A stretch of DNA of 64,000 nt from Aporrectodea caliginosa (GCA_020284085.1 JACEVL010000209.1:565001-629000); one strand, 5' to 3'; positions 24,755 through 36,044 are shown, counted from the first letter of the stretch. The notes: generated by a model not told the origin, from the sequence alone. Numbers and translations: made by a program.

Positions 24755-26600
24755 CTCGTGCGTTTTCGCTGTCGAGCGGCTGAGCAGGCGATGAGGATGC
24801 AGATGATGAGGACGAGGATGGTGGCGATCGCGGCCGATGACACCAACGCTATCATCATGGTGGTCATGCTTGACTGCATCGGTGACGTCATGGTCAAGGG
24901 GTCAGAGGTCGAGGTCATCCGAAGGACACCTGTGGATGAGGAAACTGAGACGTCCGGATGCCCCACGGATACGGAGATAGACGAAAAGGAGGAGGAGGAA
25001 GAGGAGGAGGGAATGAAAGAGGAGGTAAAGGAAGAGGAGGAAGAGGGAGAGGAAGATGAGGAGTAGGTGGGGGAAGAGGAGGAAGAGGAGGAAGAAGGAG
25101 AGGAAGAATCGGTGGAAGAGGAGGAAGACAGCGAGTAAGAGGAGGAAGAGGATGACGAAGGAGAGGAAGAATTGGTGGAAGAGGAGGAAGACAGCGAGGA
25201 AGAAGAGGAAGAAGAAGGAGAGGAAGAATCGGTGGAAGAGGAGGAATACAGCGAGGAAGAGGAAGGTAGAGGAGGAAGGAGAGGAAGAATCGGTGGAAGA
25301 GGAGGAATAGGAGAAGAGGAAGAGGAGGTAGAGGAAGAGAATCGGTGGAAGAAGGAGACAGAGGAAGAGGATGAAGAGGATGAAGAAGGAGAGGAAGAAT
25401 CGGTGGAAGAGGAGGAAGACAGCGAGGAAGAGGAGGAAGAGGAAGATAAGGAGAAGAGAGAAGAGAAGGAAGAGGACAAGGAGGAAGATTTGGCGGAAAT
25501 TGGAGCGAAAGCGTAGTAAGATGAGGAAGAGGAGTTGGAGAAGGAAAATGAAGACGAAGAAGAGGAGGAGGAGGAGAAGAAGGATGACTTTATAGAACTG
25601 GATCTGATGCTCGAATCTGTAGCGACAGTTGCAGTGAGAGATCCAGAGGAGTCAGATGTCACGAGGTCGGATGTCATGTCATGAGAGACTGGTTCTAAAG
25701 CATCTGTTGCTCTGGTTGAAGCATTTGTTGCTCTGGTTGAAGCATCTGCTGCTCTGGTTGAAGCATCTGCTGCTCTGGTTGAAGCATCTGCTACTCTTGT
25801 TGAAGCATCTGCTGCTCTGGTTGAAGCATCTGCAGCTCTGGTTGAAGCATTTGCTACTCTGGTTGAAGCATCTGCTACTCTTGTTGAAGCATCTGCTGCT
25901 CTGGTTGAAGCATCTGCAGCTCTGGTTGAAGCATCTGCTACTCTGGTTGAAGCATCTGCTGCTCTGGTTGAAGCATCTGCTGCTCTGGTTGAAGCATCTG
26001 CTACTCTGGTTGAAGCATCTGCTGCTCTTGTTGAAGCATCTGCTGCTCTGGTTGAATCATCTGCTACTCTTGTTGAAGCATCTGCTGCTCCGGTTGAATC
26101 ATCTGCTACTCTTGTTGAAGCATCTGCTGCTCCGGTTGAAGCATCTGCTACTCTGGTTGAAGCACCTGCTGCTCTTGTTGAAGCATCTGCTGCTCTGGTT
26201 GAAGCATCTGCTGCTGTGGTTGAAGCATCTGCAGCTCTGGTTGAAGCATCTGCTATTCTGGTTGAAGCATCTGCTGCTCTGGTTGAAGCATCTGCTGCTC
26301 TGGTTGAAGCATCTGCTGCTCTGGTTGAAGCATCTGCTGCTCTGATTGAAGCACCTGCTGCTCTGGTTGAAGCATTTGTTGCCATGGTAGAAGCATCTGT
26401 TGTCGTGATTGGAACACCAATTCTCACGGGTGGAACATCAGGCAGCTGGGTTGTTGAGACAAACTGAGTTCCAGATGACTTGAGTTTTTCTGTGGAGGTC
26501 ATGGTCCCGCCCCCAGAGACCATGGAGCTCTTGCTATGATGATTCGATGACGTCGATTCGCTGACAGTCGTCATGTAAATCTCAGCAGGTACCTTGACGT
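24755..26600 (-). CDS. Mucin-like membrane protein: repeat, stalk and transmembrane exon
   Basis: A minus-strand open frame of more than 600 codons with a clear architecture. A Thr/Ser-rich lead-in contains AEIYMTTVSESTSS. More than 30 tandem copies of a 7-residue ADASTRA-type unit follow (21-base repeat, about 25,690-26,400), then a Ser-rich region (24,980-25,600). Near the end is a hydrophobic helix, residues about 587-609 (ALVSSAAIATILVLIICILI), followed by RQRKR as a stop-transfer signal. This predicts a type I glycoprotein with a heavily O-glycosylated ectodomain. There is no signal peptide or good ATG, so exons upstream of 26,600 are needed. A plausible acceptor is ctgctgcag at 26,601 (phase 1), but the frame is open to a TGA near 26,652. 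Reading through the 3' end gives a stop at 24,736. I prefer splicing at 24,755 to the tail exon at 19,570, because the phases match. The poly-Ser part is also a GAG-type microsatellite on the other strand. Confidence 0.72.
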
Positions 26601-26639
26601 CTGCAGCAGATGTCACGATGACGGCAGCAAATGTGTCAC

Positions 26640-27700
26640 CGACGATATCATATCAAAGTCCAGATGACTTGAGTTTTTCTGTGTCTTTGACTTTAACGAA
26701 GCGTCATGACTACTGTATAAGACGTCATAGCGCACTAAGCCTAAGCAAGTCTTGACTTCCTTGAATAAGTATCTAGACTCAGTTGAATAAGCTCTTGCAA
26801 GCGTTCCTCACGCAACACCTAACTGGTTACAATTATTGTAAGCGTGTAAACTATTACTTAAACGTAACCTAACCAGCAACAGTTGCAGGAGTGTAAACTA
26901 CAGCTTAGACGTTTACTCAATTGCCGGTTAAATTTATACGAGTGTGAACTACAAATTGAACCCAGGCTAACCGGTCACAGACGTTAGAGTGAAATTGACT
27001 TTGTAGCCACTGAAGAGCTTCAGTTAATGTAACTGCAGATTCAGATCGCTAGACTGAAGATGCGCAGCAGTGCCGAAAATACTTAGAAAGTCAACGGCAT
27101 ACTTCCTCAAACTGTCAACTGTACTTGATCGATTATGTACAATTTCAGGTAGATAATGAAATCTTGTGTAGTCGACTTGAGCTAATTTCTCAACAATTCA
27201 TACACTGTACACTCCAGACAAGTCAACTGCTGAAAAGACAATGTCAACTGTAGGCTAGGCTGTGTGTCATAAAACAATATGTTAGGTCCTGGTGCACAGT
27301 ATGCGATCAAGTTAAAAGGGAAAGCAAACCGAACAAGCCCTTGTTTTGATCATATATGAGCTTAATCATTTATTTCTTCCGCTTTCTGACTACAGCTTTT
27401 CATGAAATACGGGTATCGTCATATACAGTCAAGACTGTGGGCGTAGCCAGGCTCAAGATTCAAGATACCTGCAGATTCCTTTAAATTCTACTTTTGACAA
27501 TAATTGTGACCGAATTTTAAATGGTACTGTGGCCGATACTATAGGTAGACGTTGTAGTTAGGTACTGTATTGCAACTGATGGTGCGGCGGCATAGTGTCG
27601 GAGAGAGCTTTTGTGCCGTACTAAATGATTTTATAGTAAGTGTCAGCACACAAATACATACGAGTAGATTGGCGTGGTTAATAACAGACAGATAGATAGA
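26640..27700. repeat. Diverged tandem units and an old interspersed repeat
   Basis: A phrase of 24 bases beginning ccagatgacttgag at 26,472 (inside the mucin exon) recurs at 26,660. Degenerate ~50-base tandem units (gtgtaaactacagcttagacg variants) fill 26,810-26,995. The stretch 27,065-27,240 shares ordered blocks with 33,310-33,450 (cagtgc...aaaatactcag, atttcaggta, aatcttgtgtagtcgactt, agctaatttctc), so both are copies of one old repeat. No exon was identified. Confidence 0.55.
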
Positions 27701-28535
27701 TAGGCAGACAGACAGACAGGCAGACAGGCATGTGGACCAATAGATAGATGGATCGTGGATCCCATCAGAACGAATTAGATCAGAATCATCCTATTATCTA
27801 TCTCGTCTGATATTTCCTCACTCTATATTGTGCAGATCGGTTGCTCAGTGCTCCCATTAATTGCACATGTTTGTCATCGTTGGCTTATCTCAGTTCTGCA
27901 TCAGTGTCTGGTTGTTGGCGGACATTCAGCGACCTCTACAATTATAGAGATATATTATGTCGCCCTATGTTTGCCCTGTCCCACTTGTATCGATGTCCCG
28001 CCTTCCTCGTCTATTGGACAAAGTTTGCTTAACATGTGGCTAAGGCGATCTAGGAAGCCAGTCAGCTGGATGCTGGTATATTTTAAACAAACATTACCCC
28101 TCGGAGTACAGAGTCTTCTGTAATCCATATCCTGCTTGCCATCCTGGTAGGAATTGTTACCTAACATTTCGTTTTGCCATCTTCTGTAACCGCCCAGTTA
28201 CAGGCCTAAATAGGATGGGTCCACATCCAGTGGGTGGAGAGCGTCCCAAATTTAGGGTGAATCAGAAAGTGCCCAAATATTTTTATGCATGGTAATTCCA
28301 TCAGCCGGAAAGTCTTCCAAAGTAAGGGTAAAACCAGTTATTGGCTAAAGTGACTCAATTCAGTTGAGTGGTGACTCATATCTTAATAATCTCACTTTCC
28401 GAAATCCGAAAGTCATATCTAGTAAGATCGGATGCTATCTAGTAAGATCGGATGCTATAATATGATTAATGACCCAACAAGCCATTGTGATAACTGATGC
28501 AGGCAAGAGTAAAATTGACTTATCAAAGGAACTAG
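27700..28535. other. Unassigned stretch with open frames on both strands
   Basis: After a short gacagaca microsatellite, 27,830-28,170 carries 65-97 codon frames on both strands. The plus frame contains several cysteines, but matches no module I know. It could be an upstream exon of the mucin-like gene or chance. A 20-base phrase ctagtaagatcggatgctat is duplicated at 28,419-28,457. Confidence 0.3.
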
Positions 28536-28541
28536 AACTCA

Positions 28542-28718
28542 AAGGAGCCATACTTCAAATCAGGGTAGATTTGAGATATCAAAGGAGCCAGACTTCAAAT
28601 CAGGGTAGATTTGAGATATCAAAAGAGCCAAACTTCATATCAGGGTAGATTTGAGATATCAAAAGAGCCAGACTTCATATCAGGGTAGATTTGAGATATT
28701 AAAGGAGCCAGACTTTCA
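28542..28718. repeat. 40-base tandem repeat, 4.4 copies
   Basis: Unit of 40 bases starting aaaggagccagacttcaaat and ending tttgagatatc, beginning at 28,542, 28,582, 28,622, 28,662 and (partial) 28,702. Copies 3 and 4 share the variants aaaagagcc and ttcatatc, which suggests stepwise duplication. Confidence 0.95.
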
Positions 28719-28959
28719 TTGTTCTTGCAAAAAATAATTCTCCACGTTTATTGTAAACTTAGGCTACAAAGCAATTCTCTCGTTTCCGTATTACGGGACG
28801 TGAATATTTGTGTAGCCCTATGGTATATGAAATAGGCCTATCTAACTTAAACAGAATCCACTTCTACCATGCATGCATGAACTACGTCCAGATTATCTGA
28901 TTAAGCCACTGCCGCCAAATGGTATTTAACGAGTGTAATAATCGCAACGTATTTGTAAT

Positions 28960-29115
28960 TGTAGGCGTAGGCATACACTTATATGGCGCCTCTTTACTCA
29001 GAGGTGTTCCTGGTCCGACAAAGCAAGACCACGAAGGCCAGACTCTGCGCGTTCCACTCGAGCGAGCACTCTTACCAAACGGCTGCCGTTCCCCCAGAAC
29101 TGATTCTGTTGTATA
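28960..29115 (-). mobile_element. Probable LINE/SINE 3' segment
   Basis: Read on the minus strand it ends in gcgccatataagtg-like sequence, the 3' signature of the LINE ends elsewhere in the window (gcgctatataagtcc at 35,443; ggcgctttataagtcc at 62,786). The rest is unassigned. Confidence 0.4.
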
Positions 29116-29129
29116 AGACGATAGGTAGG

Positions 29130-30125
29130 CCTTAGGCATCCTCCTTAAAACCAATGACTATGTCTCAATAATCTCCCTTGACTTCTCCAAAGCATTTGAC
29201 TCAGTTAAGCACTCTGCCCTATTTGACAAAATCTCCACTCTTGATATCCCAGACCAAATCTATAACTGGCTAGTTGAATATCATCTTGAACGCTCACACC
29301 TCACTATATTCAAAGGTCACTCTTCATCTCTGCTCAAAATCAATGCTAGTATAGTTCAAGGCTCTGTCTTAGGACCTACCAATTTCTCCATTACTGGTTC
29401 AGACCTGCACCCTGCTGAGCCCCTTAATCTTATGTTCAAATTTGCAGATGACACTTACCTCATTACTGGATCCTCTCAAGCTCATACTATTCCATCCGAA
29501 CTGCATTTAATCTCTACCTGGGCTTCTGCTGATAACCTTACCCTAAATAGCTCTAAATCTAAAGAAATGATCATTTTCCGCCCTCGACACCAATTTGAAC
29601 CTCCTCCTGCATTGCCTGGTATTACCCGAGTTAAAACTTTGAAGATACTGGGTGTCATCCTTCAAGATAATCTAAAACTCACAGCCCATATAGACCACCT
29701 CATAGCAACTTGCTCCTCCTCTGTTTATGCTATCAGAAAACTAAAAACCCATGGCCTTTCTTCCTCATCCATCCATAATGTAACCAAAGCCACTACTGTT
29801 GCTAAACTGCTATATGCCTCCCCATCCTGGTGGGGTCTCACCCTGGCTTCCGATAAAAAACGTCTGGAAAAACTCCTAAAAGAGCCAAACGCCTAGGCTA
29901 CCTAGAGCAATCCTTTCCAACAGTCTCTGAACTTGCCAATATAGCCGATGCGAAACTCCTTTTCTCCATATTACACAACCCCAAGCATGTACTTCACCAA
30001 CTCCTACCTCCACTCCGACCCCTCTCCTCTCACCAATTAAGACCTAGAGCACACAACCATACTCTCCCACCCAAGGACAACTCTCAATTTATTCCCAGAT
30101 CATTATATAAAAATATTTACTAGTT
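29130..30125 (+). mobile_element. Non-LTR retrotransposon, reverse-transcriptase domain and C-terminus
   Basis: One frame is open from about 29,130 to a TAG at 29,896. It shows the reverse-transcriptase motifs in order: SLDFSKAFDSVKH (motif A), QGSVLGP (motif B) and FKFADDTYL (the catalytic FADD box at about 29,439). Further on are LNSSKSKEMI and LKILGVILQ. A frame change near 29,880 is followed by RAKRLGYLEQ, HNPKHVLHQLLPP, RPRAHNHTLPPKDN and IPRSLY, the usual C-terminus of such proteins in the Jockey/CR1 superfamily. Between motifs B and C the sequence is shortened. It has no endonuclease domain, so it is a 5'-truncated, inactive copy. Confidence 0.88.
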
Positions 30126-30227
30126 TATTCTAAAATATTCTAATGAACTTTAATTATTCTTTATCACTCATGTTAGCATTTCTGCGTTTTTGTCAGATTG
30201 TTTTCTCAATTAAACGAATATATATAA

Positions 30228-30443
30228 TACAATACAACTGATCTTTGATATCGCCCTTCTTACTAAGGTTGCCCCAAGCTCAGAAGTGCCACACGCCTCG
30301 GCGGCGCAGAAGCAATTATATTGCAGAGCAATTGTGCGCGAAGGACTTGCTCAAGGTCCCTACGCGGACGGCTTGAGGTGGATTCGAACCTGCAACCCTC
30401 CGGCTGCAAGGCACCGAACATACCCCTACACCACCGAGCCCCA
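30228..30443 (-). mobile_element. SINE family C, minus-strand copy
   Basis: Reads as the reverse complement of the 18,834-19,065 copy: tail ataatacaatacaac, then cttgctcaaggtccctacg, B-box complement ggattcgaac, and head gcaaggcaccgaacatacccctacacca. It carries no family D half, unlike the two plus-strand copies. It abuts the 3' end of the LINE at 29,130-30,125. Confidence 0.85.
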
Positions 30444-30459
30444 CGATACGATTCCGATC

Positions 30460-32145
30460 TAAGAAATCCTGGGTTCGACTAAAGCGAACTGGACAGACCT
30501 CAACATAAAGACCTGGATGGAATTGTTAACTTTGAACTTTCACTTTAAAAGCCTTCAACAGAAGGTCCTCAGAATGAATCGTTAACTCTGAGCTTCCACT
30601 TTCAGATCTCCGCGTTTGTAAAACCTGATGGGAGACATGACTGGGCCGTCTGAGTTTCCCTTCGCTGCCAGAATAATTGATAATTGGAATTTTAATTGCA
30701 AATTTAAAATAGCTACAATGATGCACGATATAAACAAAAATATAATTTCCTTTGCTTTTCTACTGATATTATTTCGATCATTTAGCCTAAACGTTATGTG
30801 AAACATCTAGGCAGATATTTCAGTTATTGCGGTTCCGTCAATTTTTCAAATAAACAATTTTAAAACCGAAATTGAAATAAACTCTTATGTCTGTCGAAAG
30901 AGCAAAAACATCAACTTCCGGTGTCCGCAGAAGACAGTCACTGTCGCTCAATCAACTGCGACACAGTTTTGTCTAATTGCTTCCAAAGACCACATTAATG
31001 TCAGACTGCTTGCGTTGTGTTTTATTTAGCAGACAAATCGGAATCCTAAGCTCCAAATTTTTAAAACACTACTTGAAAGCTAAGAGCAGGGCACCAGCTT
31101 ATTCACGAGCGGTGCGTCGAATCTAGGAGAGACATCTTCTGAAAACAGCAGATCACAAATAACGTAGCCCAGTCTCTTGTGACCTCACAAATGTCCACCG
31201 ATTACTTTGGCTATTTGTTCTTCTGGTGGATGTGTGGCGGGACATTATTTGACGGGGTGGGGTTGATTCCAGTTCGACACTGAGAGCCTCCCACATACGT
31301 CCCTTTTAAGTCTTACAAAGAATGTCCGTTCTGTACGATCGTTGTCCAATGTCCATATATAATTATAGTCTCCATTTCTATCCAAGGTTTTTTGTTGAGT
31401 CATTTCCTTACGAGAGGCAGCACTATAATGTTCAGCCACGGGGGCCTGACTCTGCCTCTTCTGCGGTCGCCAGGACCCCAAAGTGATGGGCAACGTCCTG
31501 AGGATGACCTTTTCTCGGAACAGGGTTCATTACTTTACCAGAAACAGTCGTTCCCTTTTTGCGAGCATGTTTTTTTTACTACCGCCATTCTACGTATCGT
31601 ATATCCCCGGAAGTATAGGCCTACCGCCTTTAATCTGAGACATCTGTTGTTCTTAGTTTATGTGAAAAGGAAGTCGATGACAATAAGTCTCCGTCTTTCT
31701 GCCCTGGCTAGACACATAGAGCTAGGGACATAGGACTAGACAGTAGACACACACAGCCAAGCAGACAGAGCTAAGCACATAGGCCTAGACTCCCCTAGAG
31801 CTTGGCACATAATAATATCCACCAGACGTCGCTTGAACTCGCTTCTGCGCAGCAAGAACAACGCAGGCGCGGAAGGCTACCCATATTCAAGCGCCCTAGA
31901 CCCCATTGAGATCTTACGGTGTGGTTTGGCTGATGCTACCCCAACTGATGCGATGGCATTTTTTCTGGAATTCCTCATCGTTTCGTTGATTTTGTGCTCG
32001 TTGGCAAAGTGCTGGGGAGAACAATATACTGAAGCGCTGGGTGATGGAAGGGAAGCGCTGTCAGCGAAATAGTTTAACTGTTTTCCCCACTTATTATATT
32101 ATTTAAAAAATCATAAGACAAATTTATTACTTCATAAAGTAAAAA
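30460..32145. other. Unassigned DNA, no gene supported
   Basis: Short frames only. A duplicated phrase of about 20 bases occurs near 30,525 and 30,580 (gttaactttgaactttcactt and gttaactctgagcttccactt). A frame at 31,833-32,072 with one hydrophobic stretch has no homology I recognise. Confidence 0.4.
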
Positions 32146-32149
32146 ATCA

Positions 32150-32180
32150 TATGTTGTTGTTGTTGTTATTGTTGTTGTTC

Positions 32181-32255
<75 letters not shown>
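32150..32255. repeat. GTT then TTA trinucleotide array
   Basis: (GTT)n at 32,152-32,180 followed by (ATT)n to 32,254. Confidence 0.95.
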
Positions 32256-33066
32256 TTACTACCCTACTATTTAACCGCCCCTGTCACGCGAGACACGATA
32301 GGCCTTATATGAGGAAGCCCTTCATGCCAGCGTCGAATTGCAATAAGGGGACCTAAACTTAGGCTATTCAAGGCCTAAAGCGTCGAACGTCGACCCCTGC
32401 GGGGCGGCGGTACTTAAAAGCCAATTACGTTGTTAGACTGGGTTGGGATAAACCGAAAACTGTAATACTATTAAATAGCCCTAATAAATTAAATCAGTAG
32501 AAAACCAGAAACCAAGTGATAGCGAACGAAACAATTTCAATTTGAAACTATCATAATTATAATTCTTGTATTATGTAAATAGGCCTACAAATTGTTAATA
32601 GGGCCTACACGAACTATTTGCTCTTACAGCCCTGTGGCTTGTCTGCTTCTCTCTTTCAATCAACTAAAATCCCCTTTAAAAGCCTCAGCCCGAGCTGCTC
32701 GACCCAATTCGTTGGATTTCAAAGTTTGGCAACGAGATTAGGATCCTTCCTTAATCTGATGTGTAACTGTCTTGCCGGTGTCCCGAGATATTCTATCCCC
32801 CCAAAGCATATCCCCCGGATGGAATAAACCGGTTTAGAGTATCCGGGGATAAACCATTCTATCCCCCCTCCATCGTCATACGCATCACAATAGCCAAGAC
32901 AAAAATCCAGTCAGAATCACAAAAAATGAAGCAAATTAATTTCAGGACGACGTACAAACTAAAGATACGCAACTTTAAATATTGTATGTGTACAATAAAT
33001 CCAAACAATACGACAGAATACACTTAGAAACTGTCTGGCCGGCTGTGCTTCACTGCTTCATTCCAC

Positions 33067-33263
33067 CAGGATGGGCAGTAGCCTACTTGAAATTACGTAA
33101 TTGAAATTACGAAATTGAAATTACTTGAAATAGCGCAATTTGTAATTTGCAATTTGTAATTCAATTACATTTTCCCAAGTATTTTGTCATTTGAAATTAT
33201 ATTTCATGTCCCAGAGTAATTTTCATTTCAATTACATTTCTCCGAGTAATTTTCCCATCCCTG
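33067..33263. mobile_element. hAT-type miniature element (197 bp)
   Basis: Termini CAGGATGGG and CCCATCCCTG are near-perfect inverted repeats. It is flanked by identical 8-base target duplications CATTCCAC (33,059-33,066 and 33,264-33,271). The subterminal regions are rich in aattgaaattac words. It is non-coding. Confidence 0.92.
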
Positions 33264-33454
33264 CATTCCACCTACAGAGAGCTCCGTAGGCCTAGGCTAC
33301 TTCAGTGCAGTGCCTAAAAATGCTAAAATACTCAGAAATATCAAATACACGCTGTTCCTCAGACTGCACTTGGACACGTAAGTAATATTTCAGGTATTAG
33401 AACGAAATCGTGTGTTGTCGACTTAGCTAATCTCTGAAAAGTCACACTACACAC

Positions 33455-33846
33455 CAGGGCTGTTAAAGGCTTGGTTTTTTGGTTTTTGGTTTTTGTAAAA
33501 AAAACAAAAAACAAAAAAACCGAAAATTCTGATTTTTTGGTTTTTTACAAATTTCAAAATTATAAATGCCAAAAATGTCGTCTCTTCAACTCTGTTGGCA
33601 ATTGTTGTATGGTCTTTGTTAACTTCGTTTTATGACATTCTACGGTTCTACTGTTCTAGTTAGGCCCTAATTTCATTTTTATGTGCATCTGATTAATTTG
33701 AACGGTATTATGCCATTTTTATGAGTTTTATGATCCGAAATCGGAAAATCTCAAAAAAAAAAAAAAAAAAACAAAAAAAAAAATAAAACAAAAAAAACAA
33801 AAAACCAACTTTTCATTTTGAAAAAGTTTGGTTTTTTGCACCCCTG
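33455..33846. mobile_element. hAT-type miniature element (392 bp), A/T-rich
   Basis: Begins CAGGGCTG and ends CACCCCTG, flanked by identical 8-base duplications CTACACAC (33,447-33,454 and 33,847-33,854). The subterminal parts are made of ttggttttttgg words at the left and caaaaaaccaac / tttggttttttg words at the right. It sits inside the old repeat also present at 27,065-27,240. Confidence 0.92.
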
Positions 33847-34124
33847 CTACACACTGCAGAAGTGCAGATAGCCTAAGACCCTAAGTCAACTACACACACG
33901 ACCAGTGGCGTCTAACCCCTCACCTGAATTGGGAGAACAACCCCGCCCACTCGATATCTGGTCGACTTATGTTACCTGAAATCAACAACAACCCAGTTTA
34001 TGTGCAAAACGTACGTTAAACCCGATCGAAGTTCGATGGAGATCGTTCTCCAAAATAATAGAACTGCAAAATTGGTGTCAGCAAACACACTATTCTACAA
34101 ACCACAATCGTTTACACAATATCA

Positions 34125-34215
34125 AAAAGAAACTGTGATCATCCGTTCATAGTAGGCCTAGTATGAATTCTAATCATCCTGCATACTTGTCAGTTTGAAA
34201 AATTAAACGAAATTA
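34125..34215 (+). mobile_element. SINE family B tail fragment
   Basis: Contains gtgatcatccgttcatagta and tgcatacttgtcagtttgaaaaatt, then a (TTA)-rich end. This is the reverse complement of the tail part of the family B copies at 3,715 and 42,580. Confidence 0.6.
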
Positions 34216-34289
34216 TTATTATTTTTATTATTAGCCTATTGACATTGTTACGGAAAAGTAGGCCTACACGCACCATCTCTGCCCCTCTG

Positions 34290-34425
34290 ACCTATTGGAT
34301 CTTGACTTGTTACCGATTTCATCCCGCCTATCGATTATATTTTGACTAAGCGCCTGTGAATAAGCTGGTTCCCGCGACTTCGCTTGTTTGGACGCTGCAG
34401 TTCAAAGGTCGATATTACGATTTTA
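34290..34425 (+). mobile_element. Interspersed repeat family A, copy 2
   Basis: Carries ttttgactaagcgcctgtga, ataagctggttcccgcgact and tcgatattacgatt in the same order as 48,450-48,635. The segment gggaacaacc/ttgttccc near 34,460-34,500 is unassigned. Confidence 0.7.
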
Positions 34426-34689
34426 GACCCTGGGTTAGTGTCATTCTTACACCTGGCCGCGGTCTGTTCCCTCTGCAACACTGGGTGATTGGTTGTTCCC
34501 AGGCCGTGGTCACTCCCCCAACGTCTGGGCAAAGTTAAGTCTGATACTTAGGCCTATACATGTACGCTGCGAGGTCAGAGGGAGTGTTCGTTTTAACCCC
34601 ATGGTTAACCACAGTCGTTTACACAATACCAGAAGGCAACTGATATATTGTTATGGAAAAGTAGATAAAAGAATTTAAAGTATAGGCCA

Positions 34690-35240
34690 ATATCAATTAT
34701 AGGTCTATGCTCGAGACTTGGGCTGTTGCTAAGCAAACATCGGCTTAATTTCGATCCCTATGATACCACTCGGTCTATCATCTAACAGAAACAATGGGTC
34801 GTGGGACAGATCAAGTAGCGCAAAGTCCAAATTATGCGGGGCTTCGCAGAAACCACAAACAAGAACTAGCGCAACTGTTGAACACGAACTAAATCACGTG
34901 ACACAGGCCGTTTAAGGTCATCGTAGGTCATAGGCACTACTGCATTCGTAGACCCCAACTGCCAGCTCTGCATTAAAGCTAAACTCACAATTACGCATTC
35001 AAATTGTTGATTGAAATCATGTTAAATCATGATTCACAAACACACCATGCAGTTTTGATTTTAAATCTCAATTTAATTTTTGTAATGTTGATTATTTATA
35101 GGCTAGGCCTAGGCTATTGGCCTAATCCTGAATATAGGCCTATCCACTATCGTCTAATGCAACTTATTTTTTAAATAGGCCTATCTCATTTTCAGACCTG
35201 CGTAGGCCCCTGAAAGGTTCGTAGGACTTAGGAACAGTGA
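34690..35240. other. Unassigned, taggccta-rich DNA
   Basis: No exon or named repeat. The hexamer AGGCCT occurs several times between 35,100 and 35,215, typical of its frequency across the right half of this window. Confidence 0.4.
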
Positions 35241-35254
35241 TTATTAGGCTATGC

Positions 35255-35515
35255 GTAATGGTGGATTGCCTTCTCAGTGGTATAGGTCGACCATTTGGAA
35301 TAATCTTCCTTTAGATCTGCGTGTCGTTTTAGTTAGAGACTCTGCATTATCTGCATACACCTTTTACAAGAATTTGAAAACTGTTCTTTATCGCCGGAGT
35401 TGGACTGGGAGCGCCTCTGAGTAGGTTATCATTGGAGGGGCGCTATATAAGTCCTCTGAATGAATGAATGAATGGATGAATGAATGAATGAAATGAATGA
35501 ATACGGCCATGAACA
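35255..35515 (+). mobile_element. L2/CR1-like LINE 3' end with (TGAA)n tail
   Basis: The plus-strand frame reads STIWNNLPLDLR ... FYKNLKTVLYRR, the usual last stretch of L2/CR1-type proteins. It is followed by gggagcgcctctgag, ggggcgctatataagtcc and a (TGAA)n tail from 35,457. This shows that the gcgcctctgagtagg...gcgctatataagtc module in the window is a LINE 3' end. Confidence 0.8.
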
Positions 35516-36044
35516 CAGTAGTTCCGAGTCTCTGAACATCGACCGTCTAGGCTACACCATCATTGAGCGCACAACTGTCTTGTTGGCATCGAAAACTATT
35601 TTATAATGTTAAACTGCAAAACCAGGTCTATTTTAAGACTATTAATAGTAGGCCTCTATACATTGTTAACACCATCATAGATGTGTAACATCATAATTAG
35701 GCTATGTAAATTATGTAGGCCAATCCGGAATTAGAGAAGCAGGCCACAGGTGACAGGCCTATCTCAAAAAAATCAGGAATAAATATGTAGTCCTATCAGG
35801 TTCTGTCCTGGAAAGCTTTGCTCGTAATAGAGGAAGTCTACTACAACCTAATAAACTTATCGTTAATTAACAACTTCTATAGCGGTGATGTTTAATGTAA
35901 AATGCGTCAAATAATAGCGCACCAAAACCAAACCGTACTCGGCCAATATCTAGTTTATAATTTGCATTAAACGACAATTTATTCAGGGTTAGGCCCTATA
36001 GGCTATAGGCCTACGTCATTCAATATGTTCATATGGTTCCCACA

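Noticed and set aside
25056..25595. Plus-strand Glu/Arg/Lys-rich frames
   Set aside because: Antisense shadow of the Ser-rich part of the mucin-like exon.
25656..26467. Plus-strand frame of LLLWLKH repeats
   Set aside because: Antisense shadow of the ADASTRA repeat. The minus strand has the transmembrane helix and sensible splice sites.
28542..28718. CRISPR array
   Set aside because: The 40-base units are contiguous, with no unique spacers, and the DNA is eukaryotic.
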